Positions 39,505 to 52,563 of a DNA stretch of 64,000 nt are shown one piece after another. Both the position numbers and the translations under genes were made by a program. A model generated the notes under the pieces. That model saw only the letters and a list, made by a program, of their open reading frames with translations. It did not search any database and was not told the DNA's origin. This DNA is from Azolla caroliniana (lineage: Eukaryota > Polypodiophyta): NCBI GenBank assembly GCA_043228905.1, contig JBHGNT010000009.1:14136001-14200000 (forward strand), read 5' to 3'. How positions within the stretch are numbered: the stretch's first letter is position 1; every line of letters begins with the position of its first letter.

Positions 39505-42490
39505 ATGGCATCAACATCCGGCTCGTTAGAGATGAGTCTAAGGAAATTCGACGCATCAAATTTCAATTTCTAGAAGGAGCAGATGCAAGACTATTTGATA
39601 GTCAAAGATCAGATAGATCCAATTGAGAACAAAAACCCTCCAGAAGGAATCAAGCTGAATGAGTGGAGGAAACTTGATAGAATTGTCCGCGCCACCATTC
39701 AGATGTACCTATCGGAGTCAGTGTACTTCACAGTGCAATCGTGTTCGAACACCTTCTAATTATGGAAGACACTTTCTAATACTTATGAAAAGAAGGTTGC
39801 CACCACAAAGATATATTTGATTCAGCGCCTTTATAATCTTCGGATGAAAGAATCTGACTCGGTCTAGGCACGCCTGAATGAATACGAAAGTTTAAGCTCC
39901 CAAATTGCGGCCCAGGGGACAACGATCGAAGATGAACTGAGAGCAATGTTGCTTATGAGTAGTCTCCTCCCTTCGTGGTAAACTTTCGTCACTACTATGT
40001 GTAACGTGTCGACTACTGCCGTAAAATACTCCTCATTAACGAGCTAAATTTTCACTGAAGGAGCTCAGAGAAAATTGTTTGCAAACGATTTGGCCAATGA
40101 CGCTTATGAAGTACAAAGTTTGACTGACCGATCGAACAGTCGAGGAAGAAGTTCTTCCCGACATCCGAACAACTAGTGAAGTCGAAGCAAATCTCGGGAC
40201 AATCGAGTCTACAATTACTACAAGAAAGTCAGGCACATCAAAGCCTATTGCCGCGCACTCAAAGCCAAAAATGACAAAGTTCAATGAGCGGATCAAAAGA
40301 GTAGCCGGCATGAGGAGGTCAATTACATCGGGTCTTCAGCTGAAGTATTGTCGAACGACCCGAACATACTATCCATTGAAAACCTAGTTGAATCAAAAGT
40401 TTTGCTTACGATTGAGGAATTGAGCACATGGCTCTTGGATTCGGGTTTGTCCTACCATGTGACCCCTCACACATCCCAATTTTGGCAATATTCGGCCCGA
40501 CACTCCGACTCAGTATGAGTCGGAAATTTGTAGCACTGCGCTATTGTCAAAATCGCCACTGTAGAACTCAACCTCCCAGGTGGTTCTACATTAGTACTCT
40601 GACATGTACCTGAGCTCTTAAGACCTTTGATCTCAGTCGGACAATTGGATGAAGAAGGCATCCATGTCGACTTCTCATCAGGACGGTGGACACTCCATAG
40701 GGGGAACCTCCTGCTTGTTTGAGTACCAAAAGTACATTCATTGTACTCATTATACATCACACTTAGAGACAGTGACTTGTTCCTAGTTGACATTCCCGTG
40801 TCGTCACTATGGCATGGATGACTCAGAACCCTCAACAAGGCCGACATCACGCACCTCTCTCCTTCTCCAATCATCAGTTCTATGACCACTGCCAGTATGG
40901 CAAAAAAATTGTCGCATCACACCCGACATCAACACCGAGAGAATTGAGTCCACTCAATTTGGTCCACTCGGACGTCTGTGGCCCAATTCCACATCAGTCT
41001 CTTGCTGGTGCCTTGTACTTTGTGAGCTTTATCGACGATTCTACTTGAAAGGTATAGTCCTATTCGATCAAAACCAAAGATCGAGTGTTCTCGATATTTT
41101 CCGAATGGCTCGCGATGGTAGAGAACCAGTCTGGTCAAAAGCTGAAATGCCTTCGGACCGACAATGGAGGAGAGTTCAAGTCTAAAGAATTCATTAGATT
41201 TTGCCAACAACGTGGCATTCGACATGAATACATGACACCCTATATCCTGGAGCAAGACGGAATTGCCAAGCGCATGAATCAGAACAATCAAGAATAGATA
41301 GTTTCCATGCTCCAACACTCCGCGCTGTCGGATGGCGCTTCTGGGCAGAGGCCGTACTGACAATAGTACAAATTATTAACATGTCGCCGAGTAGGCCTCT
41401 AGGACTTCTAATACCTCAGTAATTATGGATGGGCTGCAAACCAAATTACGACAAGCTGAGGATTTTCGGAGGCAAGGCGTACACCCTCATACCAAAAGAC
41501 AACCGCCGAAAATTAGAACCGAGGTCCATGAAATGTATTTTCCTTGGCTATGGACCATATGGAGAGATTGGATGCCGTCTCTGGACCTGAGCACAAACAG
41601 ATTGTCTGAAGTTCGGATGTAGTGTTCAATGAGTCAATTATGCATAAGATGGCCGAATGGTCTATTGAAGTCCAAAGGGTAATTTTTTCTAAAGTGCCAA
41701 ACCTTCATGATGGACCATCCCATAACACGAAGTCAGCTTCACGGGTAGCCGAATCCTCTAGCCCCGATTCAGCAGAGACCGACTCGGCATAACCGAATGA
41801 CTCGGCTTTGGACCATCCAATGTGAGTAGTCTAGTCATACCTCGAAGATCCGAGAGACAGTCGCAACCCCTTGAGAGGTACTCTTTTGGAATCTTCTTTA
41901 CGGACGTTGGTGAACCGATGCCATAAAAAGAAGCATCAGCATCAGCCAATTCGGCCACCTAGCATCTGGCGATGGAGTCAGAAATGAACTCCATTCGGGC
42001 GAACAAAACTTGGGACTTGGTTGAATTACCGAAGAATTGACGTGCTCTTCCATGCAAATGGGTCTCTTGAATCAAAGAGATGCCCGATTCAGCCGCCCCA
42101 AAGTACAAGACCAGGTTAGTTGTGAAGTGTTTCCTACAACAACATGCCGTTGACTTCAACGAAATTTGGTAATGGAACAATTTCGTGGAAATTGAAACTT
42201 AGGAGTGCATTGCCACATCAACAATTCAGGCCAAATACGTAACCACGTCCGATCCGGCGAAAGAGGCTTTATGGCTCGGTCGGCTGGCGCACACGTTTTG
42301 ACAAGTTGACTCCAACTCGCTCTATCCAAAAATCAAGTTCATCACAACGCCTCCAAGCATATCAATGTTCGATATCACTTTGTTCGGGACTGCGTCATTT
42401 CAGGGAAATTTGGCCTCAATAAGATATCTACAACTGATAATGTCACAGATGGGATGACCAAGTGTCTTTTGGCGGATCGACTTTGATCCC
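39505..42490 (+). pseudogene. copia C gag-pol remains
   Basis: ATG at 39505 begins MASTSGSLEMSLRKFDASNF, then IRATIQMYLSES-like capsid sequence with stops. The protease region (near 40430: WLLDSGLSYHVTPH) keeps a recognisable DSG. Integrase has SLAGALYFVSFIDDST and the D..(35)..E-type sequence TDNGGEFKSKEF. RNase H ends near 42490 in several frames. Too many stops and deletions exist for any product. Confidence 0.82.
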
Positions 42491-42706
42491 TTTGGCACCA
42501 GATGGGCGTAATGAAAAACCAGTCCGATTGAGGTGGACAGTCAATGCTTTCGAACAATCATCGTTGATAGTTCGAGGTTTGGTCTCAACTCCTTCGACCC
42601 CGGTCGATTCGGCCTCCTGATTTGTTTGACGACCTTCTAAAAATATGTATTATCTATTTACTTTCTTTATTACAGATTTCCGTTGTATATGCCCATTACG
42701 GGGGAG

Positions 42707-42908
42707 TGTCGAATACTAGTCTATAATGGCCTTATTCACATTGTCTCTTGGACCAACTAGATTAAGGACAATTTCGTAAATATGTCAAAGGGTAGTTGCC
42801 CAATGAGGGGCTTTGTAACCTAGTTTGTTGTTGCTGCTATTGTGAGAAAGCCGTTGCCTCCATTACACTATAACTATTATGAATAAACTAATACATTGTG
42901 TGCCTCTT

Positions 42909-42969
<61 letters not shown>

Positions 42970-43064
42970 ATGTTCTCTGATCTTGTCTTCGATTTGTATA
43001 CTCGATGATCTTCATATCAAAAGTGTTGTTGATGTTTTTGCACTAATGGCCTCAGTTCTGAACA
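42707..43064 (+). repeat. 3' LTR of copia C
   Basis: 358 bp, starting TGTCGAATACTAGTCTATAA after a GGGGGAG polypurine end and stopping at CAGTTCTGAACA. It differs from the 5' LTR mainly by the expanded (CT)n tract at 42908-42964. Confidence 0.87.
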
Positions 43065-45750
43065 CCAGTATCTCCTCAGACACGGATACTAGATTTATGT
43101 CGAAGGAGCTAATGATGGGCACCGTATGCGACACACAGGGACTTTTTGGCCTGGGAGCAGGCGACGAGCAGGGTAATGTACTTCTTTGCATCCAATGTCG
43201 AGGATCAACTACTCAACTACATCCGGGATGCCAAGATGCTAAAAGACGTGTGGGTGAATCTCAAAAGGGTTTTTGCAACTAGCATAACAACCAAGAAGTT
43301 GCAACTCAGGTAGGAGCTCAGCAATGTCAAGTAGAAAAATTTGTTTGTGGCTGATTACACAACCCGAATCAAGAAGATCTGTGACTCCCTCGTCTCGATC
43401 AATGTGATCGTCGGGAAGGATGAAATGATGCAGATCTACCTCGGACGCTTGGCGTCTAGATTAAGTTTAATCCGAATGGCGGTCTGCACGAGGGAGAATA
43501 CGCCTTCATTTTTCGAGCTACAATCGATGTTGCTCGTAGATGAGCGCTCATGATGACAACAAGATGTTGTACACGAAGGCAGAGAGGCCCCATGATCGTG
43601 GTGGACGAGGCGGATCGGTGCACAATGGAGACAGCTGACAAGAGTAGGACAGAAGGCACAGAAGTGGTGCCGACAGTAGTTCTGAACCCTCCATGAGCAG
43701 GGGGATTCAAGGCGGCATCAGAATCCGGCAAGGGAAAGCTACAACAAACAGTTGGTACTATGGCTAGAAGGGCCACATAGAGAGCAAGTTTTGGAAGAAG
43801 CGTGCCGATTTGGATAGATCCAGATCGAGCCGAGGAGATGTAGATAGGCGTCACCAATCACAATTTGCCGAGAGCTCAGGGTGAGCCGAAACAGGCCTTG
43901 CTCTCATGATGAAGCACAATGGTAATCGGATTGGTGCACATACCATGAAGCCGGAGGAGGTATCACATGAAGAACCATGTTGAATGGTTCTTGAGCTTGG
44001 AAGAAATGGAACAACTGTGAGTTTTTGAGATCGGCGAAAACATTGTGCACCCTATCAGACATGTGGGCGATGTACCACTTAGCCATGTCAGACAAAAAGG
44101 GGTGATGCAGAACATGCTACATGTCCCAAAAATTACAAAGAATTTGGTATCTGTCAGATAGATTGTCGACCAAGGCATGCAAGTCCGATTAAATCACCAC
44201 GATTGCTTCATCGAAGATGAGGGCCGACTGATTGTGTGTGGATAGAGAGATGGGAGAATGTTCATCCTCAAAACAAGACAATGTTCGTCAAAGGGCAAAA
44301 GGTTGAATCTGACTTCGACTTGTTGCACAAGTGAATCAGTCACATCAATTATCCGAAGCTTCAAGAACTTCAGTCAAAGCAGGTGCTTTCAAGACTGCCG
44401 AAGTTGGGTGGCTGGAGGGCCAAGATATGTGATGCTTGTCAACTCGGGAAGCAACATAGTCTTCCATTCCCCAATGAGAAAAATTGGAGTAGGAATCACT
44501 TGATCTGATCCACATAGATGTATGGGGACCGGCAAGCTATGTGACCATGGGTGGGAGCTGATACTTCATCTCCTTCATCAAAGACTTTAGCCGGCACACT
44601 TGGATCTATCTAATTGAGAAGAAGAGTGAAGTCTTCTCATGTTTCCAAATCTTAAAGAACCTTGTGGAATGGGAGACTGAAAGAAAGATCAAGTATCTAA
44701 GGTCGAATGATGGAAAGGAATACTTATCTAGCCATTTCACAAGCTATCTGTAGACCAAAGAAATGTGGAGGGAGTTCTCTTGCTGATACACGCTGGAGCG
44801 GAATGGCGTGGCTTACAACCTAAACCGGCCAATGGTAGAAGCAGCCAGAACAATGCTCAAGGAGAAAAGCATGCCAAGGATCTATTGGGCTGAAGCAATC
44901 TAGAAGACCGTCTATATAGAGAATCATATCTCTGTCTCCGGAGCAAAGATGTCACCGTATGAGCTGTATTTTAGGCGCATGCCGAATTTGGGACATCTCA
45001 GGGTGTTTGGCAACATTGCTTATGTGCATGTGTTGGATGAGAAGTGCAGGAAGCGGGATGACTAGACCAAGAAATGTAACTTGGTCAGCTATTCGCATGG
45101 GCAAAAGGGGTACAAGTGTTACAACCCCTGAAGGAAACAAGTGAGGGTGAGTCGCGATGTCATCTTTGACGAATCTGCGTCTTGGTACTCCCTTCCACCT
45201 CCAACTCCTAAAGCCTCTGAGCCAATTTCTAGAGATGAGACCAATGAGGAAGAAGAAATCGGAAATCAAGAGGAAAGTCTGATCTCATTCCAGCTAAGTG
45301 GGTTGAATGAGAGACTGAGTCGGAATGACCAGTCGGATGAGGAGCCGGGGAGTAGTGGAGACGATCGTGCAGTCCCCGTGCTAGCAACCAAGGAGACGGT
45401 ATACACAGAAGGAGAAGGGGAAGATGGAGATGTCGGAATATGGCACAAAGGCCGGTGCATCAAATTAGAGTGAATATGACGCAACCACGAGCAAAGATGG
45501 ACCTCCGAAAATGCGGTTGGAATTGGCCAAGAGGGCCTTGAAATCAGCGAACCAGAGGTTGCAACGATCCACCCGCCAGAAGAACCCCATTATTCATTAT
45601 GGATACAACTATATGGCACATCATTATGCGTATATGGCAAAGATGGTGGAAGTGCGTGAGCCGGAGAGCTACGTAGAGGCAACGAAGGATGCAAATTGGT
45701 GTGCCGCCATGGAGGAAGAGAATGAAACATGGGAGACTTATTTTAGCTTC
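43065..45750 (+). pseudogene. copia D gag-pol, continuation after copia C
   Basis: Gag resumes with QYLLRHGY and IYVEGAND, then VADYTTRIKKICDSLVSINV and a decayed zinc knuckle region (to 43870). Protease/GAG-pre-integrase follow (HVPKITKNLVSVR-like, CQLGKQHSLPFPNE-like, 43930-44500), then integrase (HIDVWGPASYVTMGG-like, 44510-45140) and the RT linker (DVIFDESASWYSLPPPTPKA, ISFQLSGLNERLSRNDQSDE). The RT domain is lost: after AAMEEENETWE near 45735 the sequence leaves the copia frame. Stops are frequent. No 3' LTR of this copy was found before copia E. Confidence 0.8.
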
Positions 45751-45883
45751 AATTCGGCTTGGTTGAGTCAGCCCGATAATTCTTCATTGGTCTTCTTAAC
45801 TGTTGACCATTCCATGTGCATCTGGTCAGACGCCTTTGTGGTTTGCTTGAAACTTCAACGATCTCTTTTGCTGCCATAATGGT

Positions 45884-46329
45884 TGTTAAGCGAACAAGCT
45901 CAACCGGATCCAGATCAGTTGAATAAGCTAGAGCCGGATCGGAGCCCAGAACAAAGAACCAGATTGATGTTCGGAACCAATAGCCGGATCAGAGAGACGT
46001 ATCGGATTGGAACCAGTAGGCTGTTAGAGGCCTATGAATCTAGCCTAGTATGTAGGCATACTTTTAGGAGTCAGTGTCAGTCGCTTGTATGAGCATTGAA
46101 GTACTTGTCAGTACTTTTGTCAGCCCTTTTAAGGACTTGTATAAAACTTCTTGCTGAGCACATTGTATGTACCGAGCGTTATTATTTTGAATTGAGTTGC
46201 TTTGTTGTTCTGCTCTCTCTGTCTCTCTCGTGTACTGTGTATTGTAAGCTTACATTAAACCTGTATTTATTATGTTGCTATCCAGTGTAACCGGTTTCGT
46301 CTACAAGCTTCCGCACATTATTTTTTACA
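45884..46329 (+). repeat. 5' LTR of copia E
   Basis: 446 bp from TGTTAAGCGAACAAGCTCAA to TTTTTTACA, closely related to the LTR at 62812-63221. It carries the GAGCATTGAAGTACTTGTCA block and TATAAAAC near 46139. Confidence 0.85.
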
Positions 46330-46430
46330 TGGTATCAGAATGAGAGGGTTGAGAACCTCTGCTGCCGACAAGAGATTTCCAAAGGCGAATCCTAACTTCT
46401 GGAAAATCACAGACCAAAAAGAATGAAGAT

Positions 46431-49400
46431 ATGGACAGAAGCATGACTATTTCACTTCCAACAGAAAAGCTCGACTGGAGCAATTATGCGTCTTCATCGT
46501 CAAAAATGCACCAATACCTATTGGGGCACGGATACTGGAGCTATGTGGAAGGAGCAAATGTAGTAGCGCTGGATTCGGCACACAAGGACTTCCCGGTATG
46601 GGAACAAGGACCGAGTAGAGTGTTGTATTGCCTCGCGTCCTGTGTGCACGTCCAGATGTTCGGCTACATCAGGGATGCAAAAACGCCGAAAGAGGCTTGG
46701 GAAAATCTCTGGAAAATTTTCGTCGCAAGTACCACAGCTCTGAAGATGTAGCTTTGGCAAGAGCTCAACAGTATTGAGCAACAGGACATGTTGATCACCG
46801 ATTACACCACCACGATCAAGGAGATCTACGACATGCTCAATTCCATCAATGTAACGGTGGACGAGAATGAGATGGTATAGATCTGCCTCGGTGGTCTAAC
46901 ACAACGGTATGGGCCAATCCAGATAGCATTTGCACACGGGAGACCATTATCCTTCTTCGATCTGCAATCGATGCTCATAGTCGAAGAAAACCACGCGAGT
47001 TGGTCAAGGACCACCCAATCCGACATCCGGATGATGTACACGGAGGCGGATCGGCCCCGTGGGCGTGGAGGACGAGCTGGTTCGGCACACAATAGCAGAA
47101 TCAGAGGCAAAGAGATAGTGTCGACAATAGTTCCGGACCCTCCACAAGCAGGGGGAGTCAAAGCGGCGCCGGAAGCCATTAATCGAAGACCAAAACGGAC
47201 TGTTGGCACTGTGGCAAGAAGGGCCATAGAGAGAGCGAGTGTTGGAAGAAGCGCGATTGGTTGAATTTCTTCAATTTGACACTCAGAGCACTGGACAGAA
47301 ATCACATTGCGTCAACATTGGTGAGAACCATCACAATACTTTATTTTAATTAAACAGTCGTATTCCCCTTGTCTGTTCCAGTTCTGAGACGGTTGTTCAC
47401 CGCCTAGGTCGCCCCATGAGGGAACACTAATTCCGATAAATCCGAATCCGGCAAGGCCGGACAAGGGAACTGGCAAAGCTCGCACTACATTGAGGGATTA
47501 GAAGGATTCGGAACTAGTAAGACCGAAAAAGGGCCAACCTTTGTGATGAAACACAAGGTGAACTCAATGAAGACCACTTCCAGATCGGAGGAAGTGTGGT
47601 ACATTGACTACGGAGTGTCTAACCACATGACGAGTCACGATGACTGGTTCTCATTTCAAGAGAAGCCGGAGCAACCGGGAGTTGTCGAGACCGGACACGA
47701 CACTCCTCACCCTATCATGCATGGAGGAGAAGTTCCCTTGAGTCATGTCAGACAAACAAGGAAGCTTATGAATGTGCTTCACGTCTCGACAATCACAAAG
47801 AACCTGGTGTCGGTCAGACAGATCGTCGATCAAGGGATCCAGGTGCGGTTCATTGTGGAAGAGAACCAGATCATCGTGCAAGGGCGCCGGGACGAGAGGA
47901 TGTTCATCCTTGACACCAACGACGTTCGCACCGCCTTGTTTGCCAAAGGGCAGAAGATGGAATTGGGCATCGATCTCTGGCATAAGCGGATCGGCCATAT
48001 CAGCTACCGGAGGCTTCAAGACCTGCAATCGAAACAAGTTGTTTTCGGATTGCCAAAATTTAGTGGCTGGAAGGCCCAAATTTGCGAAGCCTGTCACTTG
48101 GGAAGCAACATCGTCTTCCGTTCCCCACTGAAAGAAACCGGTGCCGTAACCAACTCAATCTAATACATTCGGATGTATGGGGGCCAGCACAGAACGTTAG
48201 TCTTGGTAGGAGCCGATATTTCGTCTCCTTCATCGACGACTAGAGTCGACACACGTGGATCTACCTCATTGAAAAGAAAAGCGAAGTCTTTGATTTTTTT
48301 TGGAATCTGCAAAGTATTGTCGAACGGGAAACAGAGAGGAAGATCGTGCCTGCGGTCGAATGGTGGAAAAGAATACTTTTCTGGCCAATTTTTTTCAACA
48401 GTTATCTGCAACAAATGGGAATTCAAAGAGAATTCAGTTGCAGATACACATCGTAACAAAACGGTGTGGCTGAAAGGAAGAACCGGTTGATTGTGGAGGC
48501 GGCACGGGCAATGTTGGGGGAGAAGAGCATGCCCAAGTTCTACTAGGCCGAAGTGGTCCGAACGGCCGTCTACATCCAAAACCAGATTGGGGATAAGGTG
48601 CCAGCACACGAGCTATATTTCGGGCGGAAGCCGAATCTAAGGCACCTTAGGATATTCGGTAGCATTGCATATATGCATGTGCCGGATGAGAAGCAGAGAA
48701 AGTTGAACCCGAAATTGAAGAAGTGTATTCTTATCGACTACTCACATGAACAAAAGGGTTATAAGTGTTATAACCCCCGATCAAAACAAGTTCGAGTGAG
48801 CCGACATGTCGAATTTGATGAGTCGACATCATCGTACTCTCTACCAACACCGACCCGATTCCGGAGGATGAGGCCAATAAGCCTGAAACAATCCATGCAC
48901 AAGATAAAGAAGGATTCGGTACTATAGATGAGAGTCTGATCTCATTCCGGGTAAATGGGCCGCATGAGCAACTAAGTCGAAATGACCAGTCTGATGACGA
49001 GCCAATGAGTAGTGGAGACTTGGGTGTGCTCTCCCCGCGCAAGGAACTGACACACGCAAAGAGAAGAGGAAGAAGAAGATGCCAGAATATGCCACCAGCA
49101 GAGACAAATCGGATCGAAGCGAATCCGACTTCGGAAAGAATGAAGACGGACCTTCGGGAACGAAGTCTGAGCCGTCCAAGAGAGTCTTGCAACGCCGATC
49201 CACCCGCAAAAAAAACCCTATGAAAAGGTATGGGTACAATGAGTATATGGCGCATCCTTATGCGTACATGGTGAAGGTCGCAGTCGTGCGTGAGCCGGAG
49301 AGCTACGGTGAAGCGGCTAAGGACCCGATTGCCGATGGGTATACAAGGTTAAATACAACACTGACGGCTCCGTCAACTGGTACAAGGCCCGGTTAGTGGC

Positions 49401-50577
49401 AAAGGGCTACGCGCAACAGCACGACATAGACTACAATGAGACGTTTGTGGTAGTCGCAAAGATGACGACCGTCTGTGTCTTACTTGCGGTGGCACGGCAA
49501 AGGGGTGGCATTTACATCAAATGGATGTGAAAAATGTGTTCCTGCAAGGTGATCTCAAGGAACAAGTATACATGGTTCAGCCCCCCAGATTTCAATCTAG
49601 AATGAACATGTCGGTCGTTTGCCGACTGAAGAAGTCCCTTTACGGACGAAAGCAATCTCCACGTGCCTGGAACGCGAAGATCATGCAGAGACTACGTCGG
49701 ATGGGGTTTGCTTCGTCGAAATCAGACTCTTCACTTTTCATTCGGCTAGGTCGGAATCGACCGGTTAGTATTTTACTTTATGTTGATGATTTAGTCATCA
49801 CCAACGTTGACCTGGACGAAATCGGTCGCGTCAAGTCCGACCTTGTGGCATCATTTGACATGAAGGATCTTGGGTACCTTCATTACTTCCTCGGGATCGA
49901 AGTGATCCGCACCTCGGAGGGCATACTGATCAGTCAACGGCATTATGTGTTGAGTATGCTCTTCAAATTTGGTTTGAAGGAATGCAAATCCGTCTTGACT
50001 CCTTTGGATCAGAATGTGAAGCTTCGCCCCGACTCCGGAACGGCATGCGACCCAAAAAGGTTCCGACAAATAGTCGGAAGCTTTATCTATCTGACCATCA
50101 CTCGGTCGGACCTCAGTTATCCGGTCGGATTGATCAGTCAATTTATGGCGCATCCGATCGTGGAGCACCTTCAGTGCACGCACCGAATTTTGAGATACGT
50201 CAGCGTGACTAAGGATAGGGGGTTGCTATATTGGACCAGTGTAACCGAACAACTTGTCGGCTACACGGATGCTGATTGGGCCGGAAATGCCAGCGACCGC
50301 AGGTTTACATCCGGATATGCCTTTTCCCTTAGAAGTGTCGCAGTCGCCTGGAGCAACAAGAAGTAGCCCACAGTAGCACTGTCAAGCACCAAGGCCGAGT
50401 ACCGAGGAGCGGTTGTCGTGACATGCGAAGCCATATGGCTCAAGTGGCTCTTGAAGGATCTGCGAGTGGAGGTGTCTGATCTGATGACCATCTAGTACTA
50501 CGACAACCTCAACAACATCTAGTTGGCAAAGAACCCTGTCTTTCACGTTCGGAATAAGCACATTGAGGTGCACTACT
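46431..50577 (+). pseudogene. copia E gag-pol remains
   Basis: Gag MDRSMTISLPTEKLDWSNYA and SKMHQYLLGHGYWSYVEGAN (46431-47300, with a decayed zinc knuckle), protease and GAG-pre-integrase (DYGVSNHMTSHDDWFSFQEK, catalytic DSG changed to DYG; 47543-48163), integrase (GRSRYFVSFIDD-like, 48170-48500; NQIGDKVPAHELYFGRKPNL, 48553-48927), and RT-RNase H. The RT (49521-50366) is a 281-codon open stretch with CRLKKSLYGRKQSPRAWNAK, SILLYVDDLVITNVDLDEIG and TDADWAGNASDRRFTSGYAF, so its YVDD centre is intact. Stops and frameshifts separate the blocks. Confidence 0.87.
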
Positions 50578-50942
50578 CCTGTGATGACTAAGTCATCCAC
50601 TTACAACAATATGCATATTGGACTCATCTGACCTTTTTGGATGAACAAAGTGTCGGATTGCGAGGTCTCAAACCCCATCTTATGCAAATGTTGCGTGATT
50701 TTGAAGTTCCATGCTCGTGGGGCTTGCTTGAGACCATATAATGACTTCTTCAGTCGGCACAATGTTGACTTGTTCAATTCCGACCAAAAACCTGGGGGTT
50801 GTACCATGTACACTTGCTCCTCGAGATGACCTTGGAGGAACGCATGCTTTACATCCATCTGGTGAAGATGCCACCCCTTTGCCGCTGCCACTTTGAGACT
50901 CCCAAATTGTTGTTGGTTGCCAAACATCATTAAATATAACAT
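50578..50942 (-). pseudogene. inverted copia reverse transcriptase fragment
   Basis: Minus-strand open stretch with [60 protein letters not shown] and ending in ICILL just before the YVDD position. It joins copia E RNase H at about 50577 in opposite orientation, indicating a rearrangement or a separate truncated insertion. Confidence 0.85.
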
Positions 50943-52563
50943 GAATTAGGAGACATGAAAAATGGGAATTAAATATGACAAAACAAAATGAGCTAAGATT
51001 TGGAAGATGAAATCTTTATGTGGTTTCTACAAATTTCCAATATCCAAGGGAGAGAGATTACTATATGTCTTAAGAATATTACACATGGAATAGAAGACAA
51101 AACTTCCCTAGTTTGAGAAAGGGCATAATGGAGAATCCAAACAATGTTGTTTTCCTCGAGAAATACCCATTTCACATTCAAGTGGAATTATTGTTTCTCT
51201 ATATGGTTGAAATATGGGTAGTAGGCACTGAAGTCTAGTTGTAAAGATTTTAAAAATGTTTGAGGAAGTGTTTCCTTATCAAGTTTCTTCAAGTCAAAAT
51301 ACAAATGCCATCCATGCTCGAACTTTTTGAGCTTGGATCACTACCAATCAAAATCATCGGCATGGATGGGTTGTTGAGAACATTCTTCCAAGTTCAAAAA
51401 AGCCCCTCACATTAACTTCCTAAAATCGATCGGGAAGCAAAAATAAATAAATCTTAAGGCTTTGAAAAGTAGACATTCAAGTTTGCTTCTGGATGGATTC
51501 AATAAACTCCAAATATGCTACATGATAATGCTTCACTTTTGATCCCATATAGAGTTACACAACCAAGTATTCTGCTCCTTAACATTACATAGAACATATA
51601 GTTATTTCTATTGCACTACGTGATAACGGTTCACTTTTGGTCCCATACAGAGTTACACAACCAAGTATTCTGCTCCTTACCATTACATAGAACATACAGT
51701 TATTTCTATTGCACTACATGATAATGCTTCACTTTTGGTCCCATACAGAGTTGCACAACCAAGTATTCTGCTCCTTACATTACATAGAACATATAGTTAT
51801 TTCTATTGCACGCTTGTATATTTTTATTATTGTTCCGCAAATATAAATTGAATCTATTCATATAAATTCTTGTACATGTAAAGATTGAGCTTATCAATAT
51901 CAACTTCTAGTTTGCAAAGAGCATGTATGCATTGAAATTTTATTATGCATAAAAAATAAGAATGCAATCACATCCACATCCACATAAATATAATTCGGAT
52001 GCAATAATCAGATAATCTTAGAATATCTTCATGAACAATATCTTCGTTTCATTACACTGAAATAATATAAATAAGTTGACTAAATAGATGAAGACGATAT
52101 TTGCATTAACTTGGAATTGTGGATTATCTGTATGCACGTCTATTATTTACACAAAATAGTGGCGGTTCCATTTATATCTACATAAAGGTTCTCAAAAAAC
52201 CACCATAACAAAGAATAATAAAAATAGCTTGAGGAGCTTGTAATAGAGACCCTCAACAAAGTGCCTTTTCAAATGATAATTAACACATGTTTTGAGGATC
52301 TTGTAATGGAGGTCCTCATCAATGTACCAAGGATGGTGTTATATATGTCAAAAACTGTCATCATTTTGAAATAATATCAATCTTCAAAACTGCTTGCTGC
52401 ACACAGATGTCAAACCAAAAAACTATTTTACTAGTCTTCCATGAGAGAAATTTGAAAAGATGGGCCTCCACAAATTTAAAGATTATGGATGGGATCATAT
52501 ACCATCAAATAATTTACAGATTACCCTACCCTTGCATCAAAAACTGTATTGGAAGTGGGCTGA
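50943..52563. other. synaptotagmin 3' flank, AT-rich, with a tandem repeat
   Basis: About 1.6 kb between the copia fragment and the synaptotagmin stop codon. It contains the three-copy 98 bp repeat at 51518-51812 and otherwise AT-rich sequence with no coding frame resembling a protein. The part nearest 52563 must contain the 3' untranslated region of the gene on the minus strand. Confidence 0.45.
51518..51812. repeat. tandem repeat, three 98 bp units
   Basis: Units start at 51518, 51616 and 51714, each CTAC[AG]TGATAA[TC]G[CG]TTCACTTTTG followed by GAGTTACACAACCAAGTATTC and CATTACATAGAACATA. Units differ at only a few positions, so the duplication is fairly recent. No function is visible. Confidence 0.92.

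Larger units (their letters stand above)
38526..43064 (+). mobile_element. full-length decayed copia element (copia C), nested in copia D
   Basis: 5' LTR 38526-38859, 3' LTR 42707-43064, both beginning TGTCGAATA (after AG of a GGGGGAG polypurine tract on the 3' side) and sharing GTAACCTAGTTTGTTGTTG, GAGAAAGNCGTTGCCTCC and a (CT)n tract that is much longer in the 3' LTR (42908-42964). Flanks C[GC]AGT form the target duplication. The interior has gag (39505-40290: LRKFDASNFNF, VYFTVQSCSNTF), integrase (40900-41300: NLVHSDVCGPIPHQSLAGAL, TDNGGEFKSKEF) and RNase H tail (42190-42490). Most of reverse transcriptase is deleted around 41950-42180. Confidence 0.88.
45884..50577 (+). mobile_element. 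copia element E, 5' LTR to RNase H, 3' end lost
   Basis: 5' LTR 45884-46329, primer site TGGTATCAGAATG at 46330, gag from ATG 46431, then protease, integrase, reverse transcriptase and RNase H to about 50577. At 50577 the RNase H sequence (NKHIEVHYS) jumps into an inverted RT fragment of another copia copy, so the 3' LTR is missing. It belongs to the same lineage as copia B, D and F. Confidence 0.85.

Noticed and set aside
42896-43282. 128-codon ORF beginning with a poly-SL stretch
   Set aside because: It starts in the (CT)n tract of the copia C LTR and ends in out-of-frame gag of copia D.
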